Assembly: GCA_965370955.1 (NCBI GenBank)
Contig: CBDUWP010000088.1
Coordinates: forward strand, 1 to 5,607
DNA from: CBDUWP01 sp965370955
Lineage (GTDB): Bacteria; Planctomycetota; Phycisphaerae; Sedimentisphaerales; Anaerobacaceae
Direction: 5' to 3'
DNA length: 5,607 nt
Shown piece after piece: positions 1-5,607 of this stretch (positions are counted from its first letter, which is position 1; every line of letters starts with the position of its first letter). The position numbers were made by a program, and so were the translations under genes. Under the pieces are notes generated by a model, which worked only from the letters and a program-made list of their open reading frames with translations, searched no databases and was not told the origin of the DNA.

Positions 1-858
1 AGGCCAAAAGGAAATCTGAAATATTCTATTACCGTGGCTGATTTTAAAAATAAAGCGAACTGGCAAGGAAGATGGAATCTGGGCGACGGCTTTACTGAAA
101 TCATGACAAACGCACTGCAGGAATCTGGCTGGTTCATAGTGCTCGGCGATAAACAAATGCGAAACGAAGCTATCCAAGAACAGGATTTCGCCAAAAGCGG
201 CAGAGCGGCTAAAGGGAAAAAGGCTCCGAAAATAGGACGCATGACCCCAGCTCAATTGCTCGTCAAAGGAGCTATCACCCATGTCCAAAACAGCACAACA
301 GGCGGAGCAGGGGGCATAAATATACAAGGTATACAAATCGGAGGAGCAAAAGACAGAGCTGAAATCAATATCACAATCTATCTAGTCGATTCAGAAACTG
401 GACAAATAAAAGCGTCAACAAAGGTCGTCGGAAAATCTAAGCGAAAAAGCGGCGGACTAGGATATTTCGGCAGAGGGCTAGGCGGTGTGACAGGAGGAGT
501 GTCAGGATTCAAAAATGATAATGTCGGAAAAGCCTGCGAAGATGCTGTCGGACAGGCTGTCGATTTCCTTATCAAACAGCTTGAAACGATTCCGTGGGAA
601 GGAACTGTTGTCTTAGCGAAAAAAGACAAAATACTAATCAATCGAGGCCAGCGAGAAGGCGTGAAAATCGGACAGCAATTCAGCGTCGGACAAGTCGAAG
701 AACTCGTCGATGAAGATACAGGAGAAGTGCTCGATGTCGAAATGACCAAGATCGGAATGCTGGAAGTTACCAGAGTTAAAGAAAAAATCGCCTATTGCAA
801 AGCTCTCGAAGGAGAGGGCGAAATCAAAAAAGGAATGAGCGTCCATCCAGAAAAATAA
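1..858 (+). CDS. CsgG/HfaB-family outer-membrane secretion/assembly protein, 5'-truncated by window
   Basis: The frame is open from base 1, giving 285 visible residues. The Val codon GTG at 34 lies inside the conserved first strand (KYSITVADFKNK), so it is probably not the start; the signal peptide and true start lie upstream. The visible part matches the CsgG family: the early strand VADF, then LQESGWFIVL, then a Gly-rich stretch (about residues 89-108), INITIYLVDSETGQIKAST (about 113-131), a second Gly-rich stretch (about 145-165) and the helix ACEDAVGQAVDFLIKQL. In CsgG these Gly-rich parts form the membrane beta-hairpins of an oligomeric outer-membrane pore. From about residue 197 a second domain follows, with the pattern GTVVLA-ILINRGQREGVKIGQQFSV-DEDTGEVL-GMLEVTRV, like the C-terminal domain of the flagellar protein FlgT. 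No curli subunit gene is visible, so the cargo or role is unknown. The family call is firm; the exact function is not. Confidence 0.85.
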   Translation, partial: RPKGNLKYSITVADFKNKANWQGRWNLGDGFTEIMTNALQESGWFIVLGDKQMRNEAIQEQDFAKSGRAAKGKKAPKIGRMTPAQLLVKGAITHVQNSTTGGAGGINIQGIQIGGAKDRAEINITIYLVDSETGQIKASTKVVGKSKRKSGGLGYFGRGLGGVTGGVSGFKNDNVGKACEDAVGQAVDFLIKQLETIPWEGTVVLAKKDKILINRGQREGVKIGQQFSVGQVEELVDEDTGEVLDVEMTKIGMLEVTRVKEKIAYCKALEGEGEIKKGMSVHPEK

Positions 859-973
859 GGACGAAAGGGACAGATAATAAAACAAACCCAGCCATAGTGT
901 CCGTCCGTCGCCATACTTCGGATATGGAGGACAAGCAGAAGGGCTAAACGATAGAAGAAAATGGCTGACTGGC
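859..973. other. Structured spacer between convergent genes
   Basis: This 115-base gap separates the 3' end of the CsgG-family gene from the 3' end of the acylphosphatase gene. I see no credible coding frame in it. It contains several GGAC and GTCC words able to pair. GGAC at 859-862 and GGACA at 868-872 can pair with TGTCC-GTCC at 898-906. The same GTCC at 903-906 can instead pair with GGAC at 929-932, around the inner hairpin at 911-927. The two folds exclude each other. It may be a bidirectional transcription end, or a degenerate copy of a dispersed palindromic repeat; a single window cannot tell these apart. Confidence 0.4.
903..932. terminator. Hairpin with TTCG tetraloop, possible bidirectional terminator
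   Basis: The inner stem is CCATAC (911-916), loop TTCG (917-920), then GATATGG (921-927), six pairs with one bulged A at 922. The loop is closed by C-G, giving the very stable cUUCGg tetraloop in RNA. An outer GTCC (903-906) / GGAC (929-932) stem is joined through an uneven internal loop (4 bases against 1). It sits 45 bases after the CsgG-family stop and 42 bases after the minus-strand acylphosphatase stop, which suits a terminator serving both genes. There is no T-run right after it on the plus strand. On the minus strand a T-rich stretch (complement of 872-886) lies further on. Intrinsic termination is therefore plausible but unproven. Confidence 0.4.
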
Positions 974-1249
974 CTAATAAGTAATCTTGAAATCGGTGTG
1001 ATTAGGATTGATGTCGATGTCAACCGAGTCAATGGCTTGGATCTGACCAGACATGTTGAGCTCTATGTCACGAACGCAATCAGTGATGTCAGTCGAATCG
1101 CCCTGAACAATCAACTCAACCGAACCATCAGGCAAATTGCGGACAAAGCCTGTCAAAAAATTGCGGCGAGCTAAATTGTAAACTGTAAAACGAAAGCCTA
1201 CGCCCTGAACACGGCCAGTGAAAATTATCTGTCTGGATATCTGTGTCAT
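974..1249 (-). CDS. acyP: Acylphosphatase
   Basis: This is a 91-residue protein, the usual size for acylphosphatase, which hydrolyses acyl phosphates such as acetyl or carbamoyl phosphate in the cytoplasm. The N-terminal signature FTGRVQGVGFR (residues 10-20) and GFVRNLPDGSVELIVQG (34-50) are both present. Arg20 in the phosphate-binding loop and Asn38 match the known catalytic Arg and Asn. I chose ATG at 1247-1249, because the protein then begins MTQISRQIIFTG, right before the first strand of the fold. A TTG codon at 1289-1291 would add 14 residues with no family counterpart. There is no clear Shine-Dalgarno sequence before the chosen ATG. The gene is convergent with the CsgG-family gene and divergent from the phosphatase operon, and the sequence shows no functional link to either. 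Confidence 0.95.
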   Translation of the reverse strand: MTQISRQIIFTGRVQGVGFRFTVYNLARRNFLTGFVRNLPDGSVELIVQGDSTDITDCVRDIELNMSGQIQAIDSVDIDINPNHTDFKITY

Positions 1250-1293
1250 AAGCAAACCATCATAACGAAAAACTAATGAAATATTAACCAAAT

Positions 1294-1323
1294 TTAGGGT
1301 TCAACTATACAAAAACTTAGGGT
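1294..1323 (+). repeat. Pair of TTAGGGT direct repeats flanking the -35 and touching the -10
   Basis: TTAGGGT occurs at 1294-1300 and again at 1317-1323, 23 bases apart (about two DNA turns). The first copy ends at the first base of the proposed -35 and the second ends at the first base of the -10. That placement would suit a transcription-factor site, but two 7-base words in an AT-rich region may also be chance. Confidence 0.3.
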
Positions 1324-1328
1324 ATAAT
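1300..1328 (+). promoter_or_regulatory. Sigma70-type promoter for the phosphatase-cmk-plsC-ispH operon
   Basis: An exact -10 hexamer TATAAT lies at 1323-1328. At a spacing of 17 bases upstream is TTCAAC (1300-1305), a weak -35 with three of six consensus positions. Transcription would start near 1334-1336, leaving a leader of about 55 bases before ATG 1390. It sits in the only sizeable gap upstream of the five-gene cluster, and all later junctions overlap, so this is the likeliest operon promoter. The weak -35 hints that an activator may help. Confidence 0.6.
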
Positions 1329-1389
1329 GGCGAAAATATTTTGATATTTATACGCACATATGTGTTATTGGGCAAGTAAACGCAGTAAA

Positions 1390-2652
1390 ATGAAGAAAAA
1401 ATCGAAAAAACAAACACAAAGAGATAATCAGATATACTATCTGACCAGCCTAGCGGCGGGAAAGTATACGCTGCAGGAAGTGCTCGACCGTCTGGCAAAA
1501 GCAGCTGTCGAAACCGTTAAAGTGAAAGCTTGCTCTATAAGATTGCTGGACGAAAAGGCTGGCGACCTGAAAATGAGCAGTACATTCGGACTCACAAACG
1601 AATATCGAAAAAAAGGGCCAGTGTCAAAAAATGATCCGGTTATAAAAGAAGCGTTCGCAGGAAATGCAGTCGTGATCGGAGATATGAGCAAAGATGTCAG
1701 AATCAAATATCAAAAGGCAGCGAAAAATGAAGGGCTAGTCAGCCAACTTACAGTAGCTATGAAATTTCGAGATAAAGCGGTCGGAGTGCTAAGGCTATAT
1801 AGTCCAAAGCTGATGAGGTTCAATGATGACGATATCGCTATGGCAAGAGTGGTCGCAACACAATGTGCAGTCGCTCTCAAAAATGCTAGGTACTATCGGC
1901 AGGCGCTGGCGGGAGCTAAAATGGCTGAACAAATGAGACTCGCCGGAGTTATCCAAAGAAGAATGGTCCCGAAAAACTCGCCGAAAATCGAAAATATGGA
2001 TATCGCTGCTACCTATATTCCATGCTTTGCTGTCGGTGGAGATTTCTACGACTTTATATCTGTGGGGGAAAATAAACTCGTTATCGTAATAGCGGATGTT
2101 ATGGGGAAAGGACTGCCGGCTTCTATCGTGACCAGCTCTATCAGAGGATCCGTTAGAGCCTATGTCAAATGTCTCGCGGAAAAAGGCGATATGCTGGAGA
2201 TCGTGAAAAAAATCAATCAGGCAGCCTGTCTGGAAAGTCGAAACGGAGAGTTTATATCGCTGTTCTATGCAGTGGTCGATACAAAAGAAAAAACGATCGA
2301 ATATTGCAATTGCGGACATGAACCAGCTATCATTATCAGAGACGGAAAAACTGTCGACCTCGATAAAGGGGGACTGGTGCTGGGTGTGATCGATGATGCC
2401 GAATATGTAATCGGGAAAATGAAGCTGGAAAAAAATGATGCAATCTTGTTCTATACTGATGGGCTTATCGATGCGGCGAACTTTCAAGGACAGCTATGGG
2501 GAAGAAAGGCAATGCTCAAAACGGCTAAAAAATTTGCAGAACTAAACGCAAAACAAATGATGAAAAATATGCTCAGATACAGGCGGAGATTCGTCGGACT
2601 CGCAAGGCAATTAGATGATACCAGTATGGTGGTGGTGAAAGTCAATGGCTAA
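1390..2652 (+). CDS. GAF domain-containing PP2C-type (SpoIIE/RsbU) serine/threonine phosphatase
   Basis: The protein has 420 residues and no signal peptide or membrane segment. A Lys-rich N-terminus is followed by a GAF sensor domain (about 28-165, including AVVIGDMSKD and VGVLRLYSP). A helical linker (about 165-192) ends in the LAGVIQRRMVP element typical just before RsbU-type phosphatase domains. The SpoIIE/PP2C domain runs from about 205 to 419, with the metal-ligand motifs GGDFYDF (Asp218), IADVMGKG (Asp236), FYTDG (Asp357) and LDDTSMVVV (Asp409-410) all intact, so it should be active. Family members dephosphorylate anti-sigma-factor antagonists (STAS proteins) in partner switching. No STAS or anti-sigma kinase gene lies in the window. 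ATG 1390 is preferred because the protein then begins MKKKSKK; an in-frame ATG at 1360 would add ten residues, and neither has a good ribosome-binding site. It is the first gene of the operon and overlaps cmk by 8 bases. Confidence 0.92.
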   Translation: MKKKSKKQTQRDNQIYYLTSLAAGKYTLQEVLDRLAKAAVETVKVKACSIRLLDEKAGDLKMSSTFGLTNEYRKKGPVSKNDPVIKEAFAGNAVVIGDMSKDVRIKYQKAAKNEGLVSQLTVAMKFRDKAVGVLRLYSPKLMRFNDDDIAMARVVATQCAVALKNARYYRQALAGAKMAEQMRLAGVIQRRMVPKNSPKIENMDIAATYIPCFAVGGDFYDFISVGENKLVIVIADVMGKGLPASIVTSSIRGSVRAYVKCLAEKGDMLEIVKKINQAACLESRNGEFISLFYAVVDTKEKTIEYCNCGHEPAIIIRDGKTVDLDKGGLVLGVIDDAEYVIGKMKLEKNDAILFYTDGLIDAANFQGQLWGRKAMLKTAKKFAELNAKQMMKNMLRYRRRFVGLARQLDDTSMVVVKVNG

Positions 2653-3310
2653 ACTGATAGTGACAATCGATGGGCCGGCGGCTAGCGGAAAAAGCACCAT
2701 CGCAAAAAAATTGGCGAAAAAGCTTAATGCCGCATTTCTAGATACTGGGGCAATGTACCGGACTGTGACGCTGGCGGCGATAGAAGCAAAAATCGATCTC
2801 AAAATCGAAGAACAACTAATGGCAATGCTGAGTGAAAATAAATTGGAATTTAAAGAAATAAACGACAGTTTCGATCCCTATCTAAATGGTGAATGTGTTA
2901 GCCAAAAAATAAGAGGTAAAAATGTTACAAAAAATATCTGCCATGTTGCAAAAATGCCGAAGGTTAGGCAATTTCTAATCAAAATGCAAAAAGAATTTGT
3001 CGCTAAAAATGAAAAAATCGTAACAGAAGGAAGAGACCAAGGGTCAGTTGTGTTCACGAAAGCAAATTTCAAATTCTATCTTACAGCAACCGCAGCAGAA
3101 AGAGCAAAAAGACGACAAAAACAACTCAATGAAAAAGGAGTCAAGGCTGATTTTGACGAGTTGAAAAAAGATATCGAAAAAAGAGATGAAAGCGATAAAA
3201 ATAGAACTATCGGAACATTAAAAGTTGCTGAAAATGCCACCGTTATAGACTCGACAAATATGACAATCGACCAATGTGTGGCTGAACTTTTTAAGGTGAT
3301 AACTGAATGA
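2645..3310 (+). CDS. cmk: Cytidylate (CMP/dCMP) kinase
   Basis: This 221-residue cytosolic kinase transfers phosphate from ATP to CMP or dCMP, feeding RNA, DNA and CDP-lipid precursors. Visible hallmarks are the P-loop GPAASGKST (10-18), DTGAMYR (33-39) of the nucleotide-binding region, LNGECVSQKIR (80-90) in the CMP-binding insert, TEGRDQGSVVF (127-137), the Arg-rich lid ERAKRRQKQL (152-161), RDESDKNR (180-187) and the closing VIDSTNMTID. The length is normal for bacterial Cmk. The usual EGRDIG reads EGRDQG here, a variant I associate with some Planctomycetota (from memory). The start ATG overlaps the phosphatase stop by 8 bases. A GGTGGTG stretch ending about 8 bases upstream is the only ribosome-binding candidate. 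Its 3' end overlaps plsC in ATGA. Confidence 0.96.
   Translation: MAKLIVTIDGPAASGKSTIAKKLAKKLNAAFLDTGAMYRTVTLAAIEAKIDLKIEEQLMAMLSENKLEFKEINDSFDPYLNGECVSQKIRGKNVTKNICHVAKMPKVRQFLIKMQKEFVAKNEKIVTEGRDQGSVVFTKANFKFYLTATAAERAKRRQKQLNEKGVKADFDELKKDIEKRDESDKNRTIGTLKVAENATVIDSTNMTIDQCVAELFKVITE
3293..3298 (+). promoter_or_regulatory. Ribosome-binding site for plsC
   Basis: AAGGTG ends 8 bases before the ATG at 3307 and lies inside the end of cmk. It is among the best Shine-Dalgarno matches in the operon and fixes the plsC start in the ATGA overlap. Confidence 0.65.
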
Positions 3311-3972
3311 GTAAATATGTCTACAAACAAGGATGGTATACGTTTGGGCGGTTTTTGTGCCGGCTGTTCTGTGTGCTGTTTTTTAGGATCGATATTCAGG
3401 GAATGGAAAAAGTGCCGAAAAAAGGCCCGTTTCTTTTGATCTGTAATCATCAAAGTTTTCTCGATCCAATTTTCTGCGCAATGCATCTGAAAAGGTTTAC
3501 CTATTTTCTGGCGAGAGACTCGCTGTTCAAAAATAAAATCTTTGCGTGGATCATTTCCTCTGTTAATACAATACCTGTCAAAAGGGGAAAAGCGGATGTC
3601 ACGGCTATGAAAAAAATTATTAGAAGGCTGAAAATGGGGCATGGGCTGTGTCTGTTCCCGGAAGGAACCAGAAGCTTAGATGGCAGAATTGCCGAGTTTA
3701 AGCCGGGTTTTGAACTGCTGGCGAGAAAAACAAAGGCTGTTATTATTCCTGTCGTTATCGATGGAGCGTACGAATGTTGGCCGAAAGAACGACCACTGTT
3801 TAAACCGTGGCATAAAATTATGGTCAGATACGGAGAGCCAATGGCACCTGAAGAAATAAAACAATATGATAGTAAAGAACTTGCTGAAAAATTGACGAAA
3901 ACAGTAAGAGAGCTTCAAAACAAATGCAGAAAAAAAGAGCTAAAGGAAGTGTTTAACTATGATGATTGCTGA
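3307..3972 (+). CDS. plsC: 1-acyl-sn-glycerol-3-phosphate acyltransferase (PlsC family)
   Basis: This is a 221-residue membrane-associated acyltransferase that would acylate lysophosphatidic acid to phosphatidic acid in phospholipid synthesis. All family blocks are visible: NHQSFLDP (47-54) with the catalytic His48-x4-Asp53 pair, the second block around VNTIPVKRGK (86-95), FPEGTRS (117-123) that binds the glycerol phosphate, and VIIPVVIDGAYECWP (144-158). The hydrophobic N-terminus (about 13-28, FGRFLCRLFCVLFFRI) suits attachment to the inner membrane. The start overlaps the cmk stop by 4 bases and has a good ribosome-binding site. The 3' end overlaps the next gene by 14 bases if that gene starts at 3959. 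The exact acyl acceptor cannot be fixed from sequence, since lysophospholipid acyltransferases share these motifs. Confidence 0.93.
   Translation: MSKYVYKQGWYTFGRFLCRLFCVLFFRIDIQGMEKVPKKGPFLLICNHQSFLDPIFCAMHLKRFTYFLARDSLFKNKIFAWIISSVNTIPVKRGKADVTAMKKIIRRLKMGHGLCLFPEGTRSLDGRIAEFKPGFELLARKTKAVIIPVVIDGAYECWPKERPLFKPWHKIMVRYGEPMAPEEIKQYDSKELAEKLTKTVRELQNKCRKKELKEVFNYDDC
3944..3949 (+). promoter_or_regulatory. Ribosome-binding site deciding the start of the secreted protein gene
   Basis: AGGAAG lies 9 bases before ATG 3959, a good spacing. The rival in-frame ATG at 3974 would be 24 bases away and has no site of its own, so 3959 (or the adjacent ATG at 3962) is favoured. Confidence 0.55.
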
Positions 3973-4933
3973 GATGAAAAAAAATGTGCTGAAAATCCTG
4001 ATCGCGGGCGCGATTGTCACTATGGGCAGCGCAAATTGTGGTGCTAAAACTTGTAATGCAAAAAATGATGGAAATGTCAAAATTTGCAAAAATGATAAAC
4101 AACAAACAGGGCCCAAAGTGCCGCTGGTTTGTAGTGAAAATCCAGAAGAAAAAACGCTGGTAGCTGACTTTATGTATTTTGTGCCACTGACGTCACTGGC
4201 TGATGTAGAAGTCAAAATCAGTAAAAAAAATACGCAAGTGACTTGGCTAAATAAATGTAAAACCAAAACAGGCTTCTGGAACTTCAAGACTGTATGCGAA
4301 TTTACAATCCAAGGAAAAGGAACACAAACAACTGTCTTCGATCCAATGCAAATAATCGAACGAACACTGGGAAATGAAAAAAATAAAAATAAACAAAAAT
4401 TGACGCATCTACTCGAATATATCAGGTTCGATGGCGCAGGCTGCGGAAAACTCGTCATAAAAGGAAAAGCCGAGAAAAATAAAGAATATGTCACGCAAGT
4501 AGTGGTATCCTTCAACGATAAAGGACACAAAAGCCCAGTTACGGCAGGACTGTACGATGTTGAAGCAAACAGAAAAGGAAAATTCAAATATGAAAATCGC
4601 ACAAACAATATCATCGCAAGAATAAACAGTCTGACGTTCAATAAAACAATAGCAGGCAAAAAAAATAAGGATGTCCCAAAATTGGCGATGTCACTGGCTT
4701 CGGTCTATGATGAAAATAAGAAAAATGGAATCTTGGGAAATCTAAAGGCTATCGTGGCGAACCTGTTCATAGAGCCAATCGAAATAACAGTCGTCGGAAA
4801 TGATGCAATGCTGGACTTTGGATATGCAATATATAAAGAGCAGCAAAACTTCGTGTTCCCAAAAGCTACCAATATTAAAAAGCAATTAGCCACAGAGGTC
4901 ACAGAGAACAGGGAGAGCTTAAAATCAAAATGA
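3959..4933 (+). CDS. Uncharacterised secreted protein between plsC and ispH
   Basis: I do not recognise this 324-residue protein. The N-terminus looks like a signal peptide: MKKN (residues 6-9), a hydrophobic core VLKILIAGAIVTMG (10-23), and a possible signal peptidase I site after GSA (23-25). Cys27 does not sit in a proper lipobox (preceding residues SAN), so a lipoprotein is unlikely. The mature part is Lys-rich and looks mainly beta-stranded. It has seven Cys (27, 32, 43, 58, 100, 113, 161), which might form disulfides outside the cytoplasm. Notable stretches are FMYFVPLTSLADVEVKI (71-87), YIRFDGAGCGKLVIKG (153-168) and the late AMLDFGYAIY. It is translated with its neighbours: a 14-base overlap with plsC and ATGA with ispH. 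Context and export suggest an envelope role, which is inference only. An in-frame ATG at 3974 would give a cleaner signal peptide but lacks a ribosome-binding site. Confidence 0.8.
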   Translation: MMIAEMKKNVLKILIAGAIVTMGSANCGAKTCNAKNDGNVKICKNDKQQTGPKVPLVCSENPEEKTLVADFMYFVPLTSLADVEVKISKKNTQVTWLNKCKTKTGFWNFKTVCEFTIQGKGTQTTVFDPMQIIERTLGNEKNKNKQKLTHLLEYIRFDGAGCGKLVIKGKAEKNKEYVTQVVVSFNDKGHKSPVTAGLYDVEANRKGKFKYENRTNNIIARINSLTFNKTIAGKKNKDVPKLAMSLASVYDENKKNGILGNLKAIVANLFIEPIEITVVGNDAMLDFGYAIYKEQQNFVFPKATNIKKQLATEVTENRESLKSK

Positions 4934-5607
4934 AGGTGATCGTGGCTAAAACATGCGGGTTCTGTCAAGGGGTTAAAAACGCTATCAGAATCGCGGAACA
5001 AACACTGACCGAAAAAGAAACAGTGTGCAGTCTAGGGCCAATCATCCATAATAGAGATGTTGTGGGACGATTGCTGGGCAAAGGTTTGAAAACCATCGAA
5101 AGCGAAGACGCAGAACAAATCACTTCAGGAACTGTGCTGATTCGATCACATGGAGCGTCACCAGAGGAAATCAGATCGCTGAAAGAAAAGGGCTGCGATA
5201 TCGTCGATGCGACATGCGTGCTGGTCAAAAGATTGCAAAAACTGGCAACTGAAATGGAAAAAGATGGATATCTCGTCGTTATAGTCGGAGATGAAAATCA
5301 TCCAGAAGTCAAGGCGGTCGTGGCTGGATGCGAAAACGGCCAAGTGCTGGGAAATAAAGATGATGTTAAAAAATTGAAAAAATGCGGCAAATTGGCGGTC
5401 CTCTGTCAAACAACACAATCGCATGACCATTTCGCTTCAATGATCGCTGAAATCGCAAAAAGAGACTTCGGACAAATAAAAGTGGTCAATACACTCTGCA
5501 AAGAAGCGGCTAATAGGCAAGAAGCGGCTGTCGAACTATGCAAAAATGTCGATGCAATGTTCGTTCTAGGAGGGCTAGAAAGCGCAAATACAAAAAAACT
5601 GGCTGAT
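4930..5607 (+). CDS. ispH: 4-hydroxy-3-methylbut-2-enyl diphosphate reductase (IspH/LytB), 3'-truncated by window
   Basis: 226 residues are visible and the frame is open to the window end; full IspH is about 280-320 residues. The enzyme makes IPP and DMAPP from HMBPP, the last step of the MEP isoprenoid pathway, using a 4Fe-4S cluster. The three cluster ligands are present: Cys12 (GFCQGV), Cys96 (DATC) and Cys190 (NTLC). So are the substrate-site residues His40 (PIIHN), His74 (RSHG), His124 and Glu126 (NHPEV), Thr161-Thr162 (QTTQS), and Ser218 and Asn220 (ESANT). Against the E. coli pattern, Thr200 is Ala193, Ser226 is Ala219, and the Pro after DATC is Val97. The start ATG overlaps the upstream stop in ATGA; GGGAG at 4911-4915 is a distant ribosome-binding candidate (14 bases), so translation may rely on coupling. 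Confidence 0.95.
   Translation, partial: MKVIVAKTCGFCQGVKNAIRIAEQTLTEKETVCSLGPIIHNRDVVGRLLGKGLKTIESEDAEQITSGTVLIRSHGASPEEIRSLKEKGCDIVDATCVLVKRLQKLATEMEKDGYLVVIVGDENHPEVKAVVAGCENGQVLGNKDDVKKLKKCGKLAVLCQTTQSHDHFASMIAEIAKRDFGQIKVVNTLCKEAANRQEAAVELCKNVDAMFVLGGLESANTKKLAD

Larger units (their letters stand above)
1250..1389. other. Divergent intergenic/regulatory region
   Basis: This region separates the minus-strand acylphosphatase from the plus-strand phosphatase operon. It is AT-rich and holds the plus-strand promoter (1300-1328) and two TTAGGGT direct repeats. For the acylphosphatase, the minus strand offers TTGAAC (complement of 1299-1304) as a possible -35 element, overlapping the plus-strand -35, but no convincing -10 follows at 16-18 bases. 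I see no riboswitch-like fold in it. Confidence 0.5.

Noticed and set aside
34..858. GTG at 34 as the start of the CsgG-family gene
   Set aside because: The frame is open back to base 1 and the residues before it (KYSIT) belong to the conserved first strand; no ribosome-binding site or signal peptide follows this GTG.
974..1291. Longer acylphosphatase from TTG at 1289-1291
   Set aside because: It adds 14 residues not found in the family; ATG at 1247-1249 gives the normal length.
1294..1323. Telomere-like TTAGGG repeats
   Set aside because: Only two separated copies in a bacterial promoter region; no tandem array.
1360..1389. ATG at 1360 as the phosphatase start
   Set aside because: It adds ten residues (MCYWASKRSK) before a typical MKKK start, has no ribosome-binding site, and would leave a leader of only about 25 bases. 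It cannot be fully excluded.
1795..2487. 230-codon open frame on the minus strand
   Set aside because: It lies wholly inside the phosphatase gene, is rich in Ser/His/Phe/Ile as expected from the opposite strand, and shows no known motif.
3076..3642. 188-codon minus-strand open frame across the cmk-plsC junction
   Set aside because: It is opposite to two strongly supported genes and has no motif of its own.
4024..4041. Lipobox at Cys27 of the secreted protein
   Set aside because: The residues before Cys are Ser-Ala-Asn; Asn at -1 does not fit the Gly/Ala/Ser normally required there.
3940..4659. 239-codon minus-strand open frame with hydrophobic stretches
   Set aside because: It mirrors the secreted-protein gene; the Phe/Leu-rich stretches come from the Lys/Glu-rich plus-strand codons. 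The plus frame has a ribosome-binding site, a signal peptide and coupling to its neighbours.

Overview
The window looks like a chromosomal segment from a Gram-negative-type bacterium. It is moderately AT-rich, with GC in the low 40s percent by eye. A CsgG-family protein implies an outer membrane. The CMP kinase motif EGRDQGS and the PlsC motif DGAYECWP remind me of Planctomycetota (Phycisphaerae-like) and related lineages. That placement is an impression from motif wording and has not been tested. I see no insertion sequence, tRNA, rRNA, CRISPR array or phage gene.

Layout. Positions 1-858 hold the 3' part of a CsgG/HfaB-family gene, whose start lies outside the window. Its C-terminal domain resembles that of FlgT. 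Positions 859-973 are a short gap between convergent genes and contain a strong hairpin with a TTCG tetraloop. An acylphosphatase gene lies on the minus strand at 974-1249. From about 1250 to 1389 is a divergent intergenic region with a promoter (exact TATAAT) pointing right. To its right, five plus-strand genes form a tight cluster: a GAF-SpoIIE (RsbU-type) protein phosphatase, cmk, plsC, an unrecognised secreted protein, and ispH, which is cut by the window end.

Every junction in the cluster overlaps (8, 4, 14 and 4 bases), so it is very probably one transcript with coupled translation. It joins nucleotide metabolism (CMP kinase), phospholipid synthesis (lysophosphatidate acyltransferase) and isoprenoid synthesis (IspH). 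The combination cmk-plsC-ispH is a familiar housekeeping neighbourhood. The less usual parts are the signalling phosphatase as first gene and the unknown exported protein between plsC and ispH.

I found no clear, wholly new system. The best leads are the unknown secreted protein, the phosphatase-led operon, and the structured spacer at 859-935.
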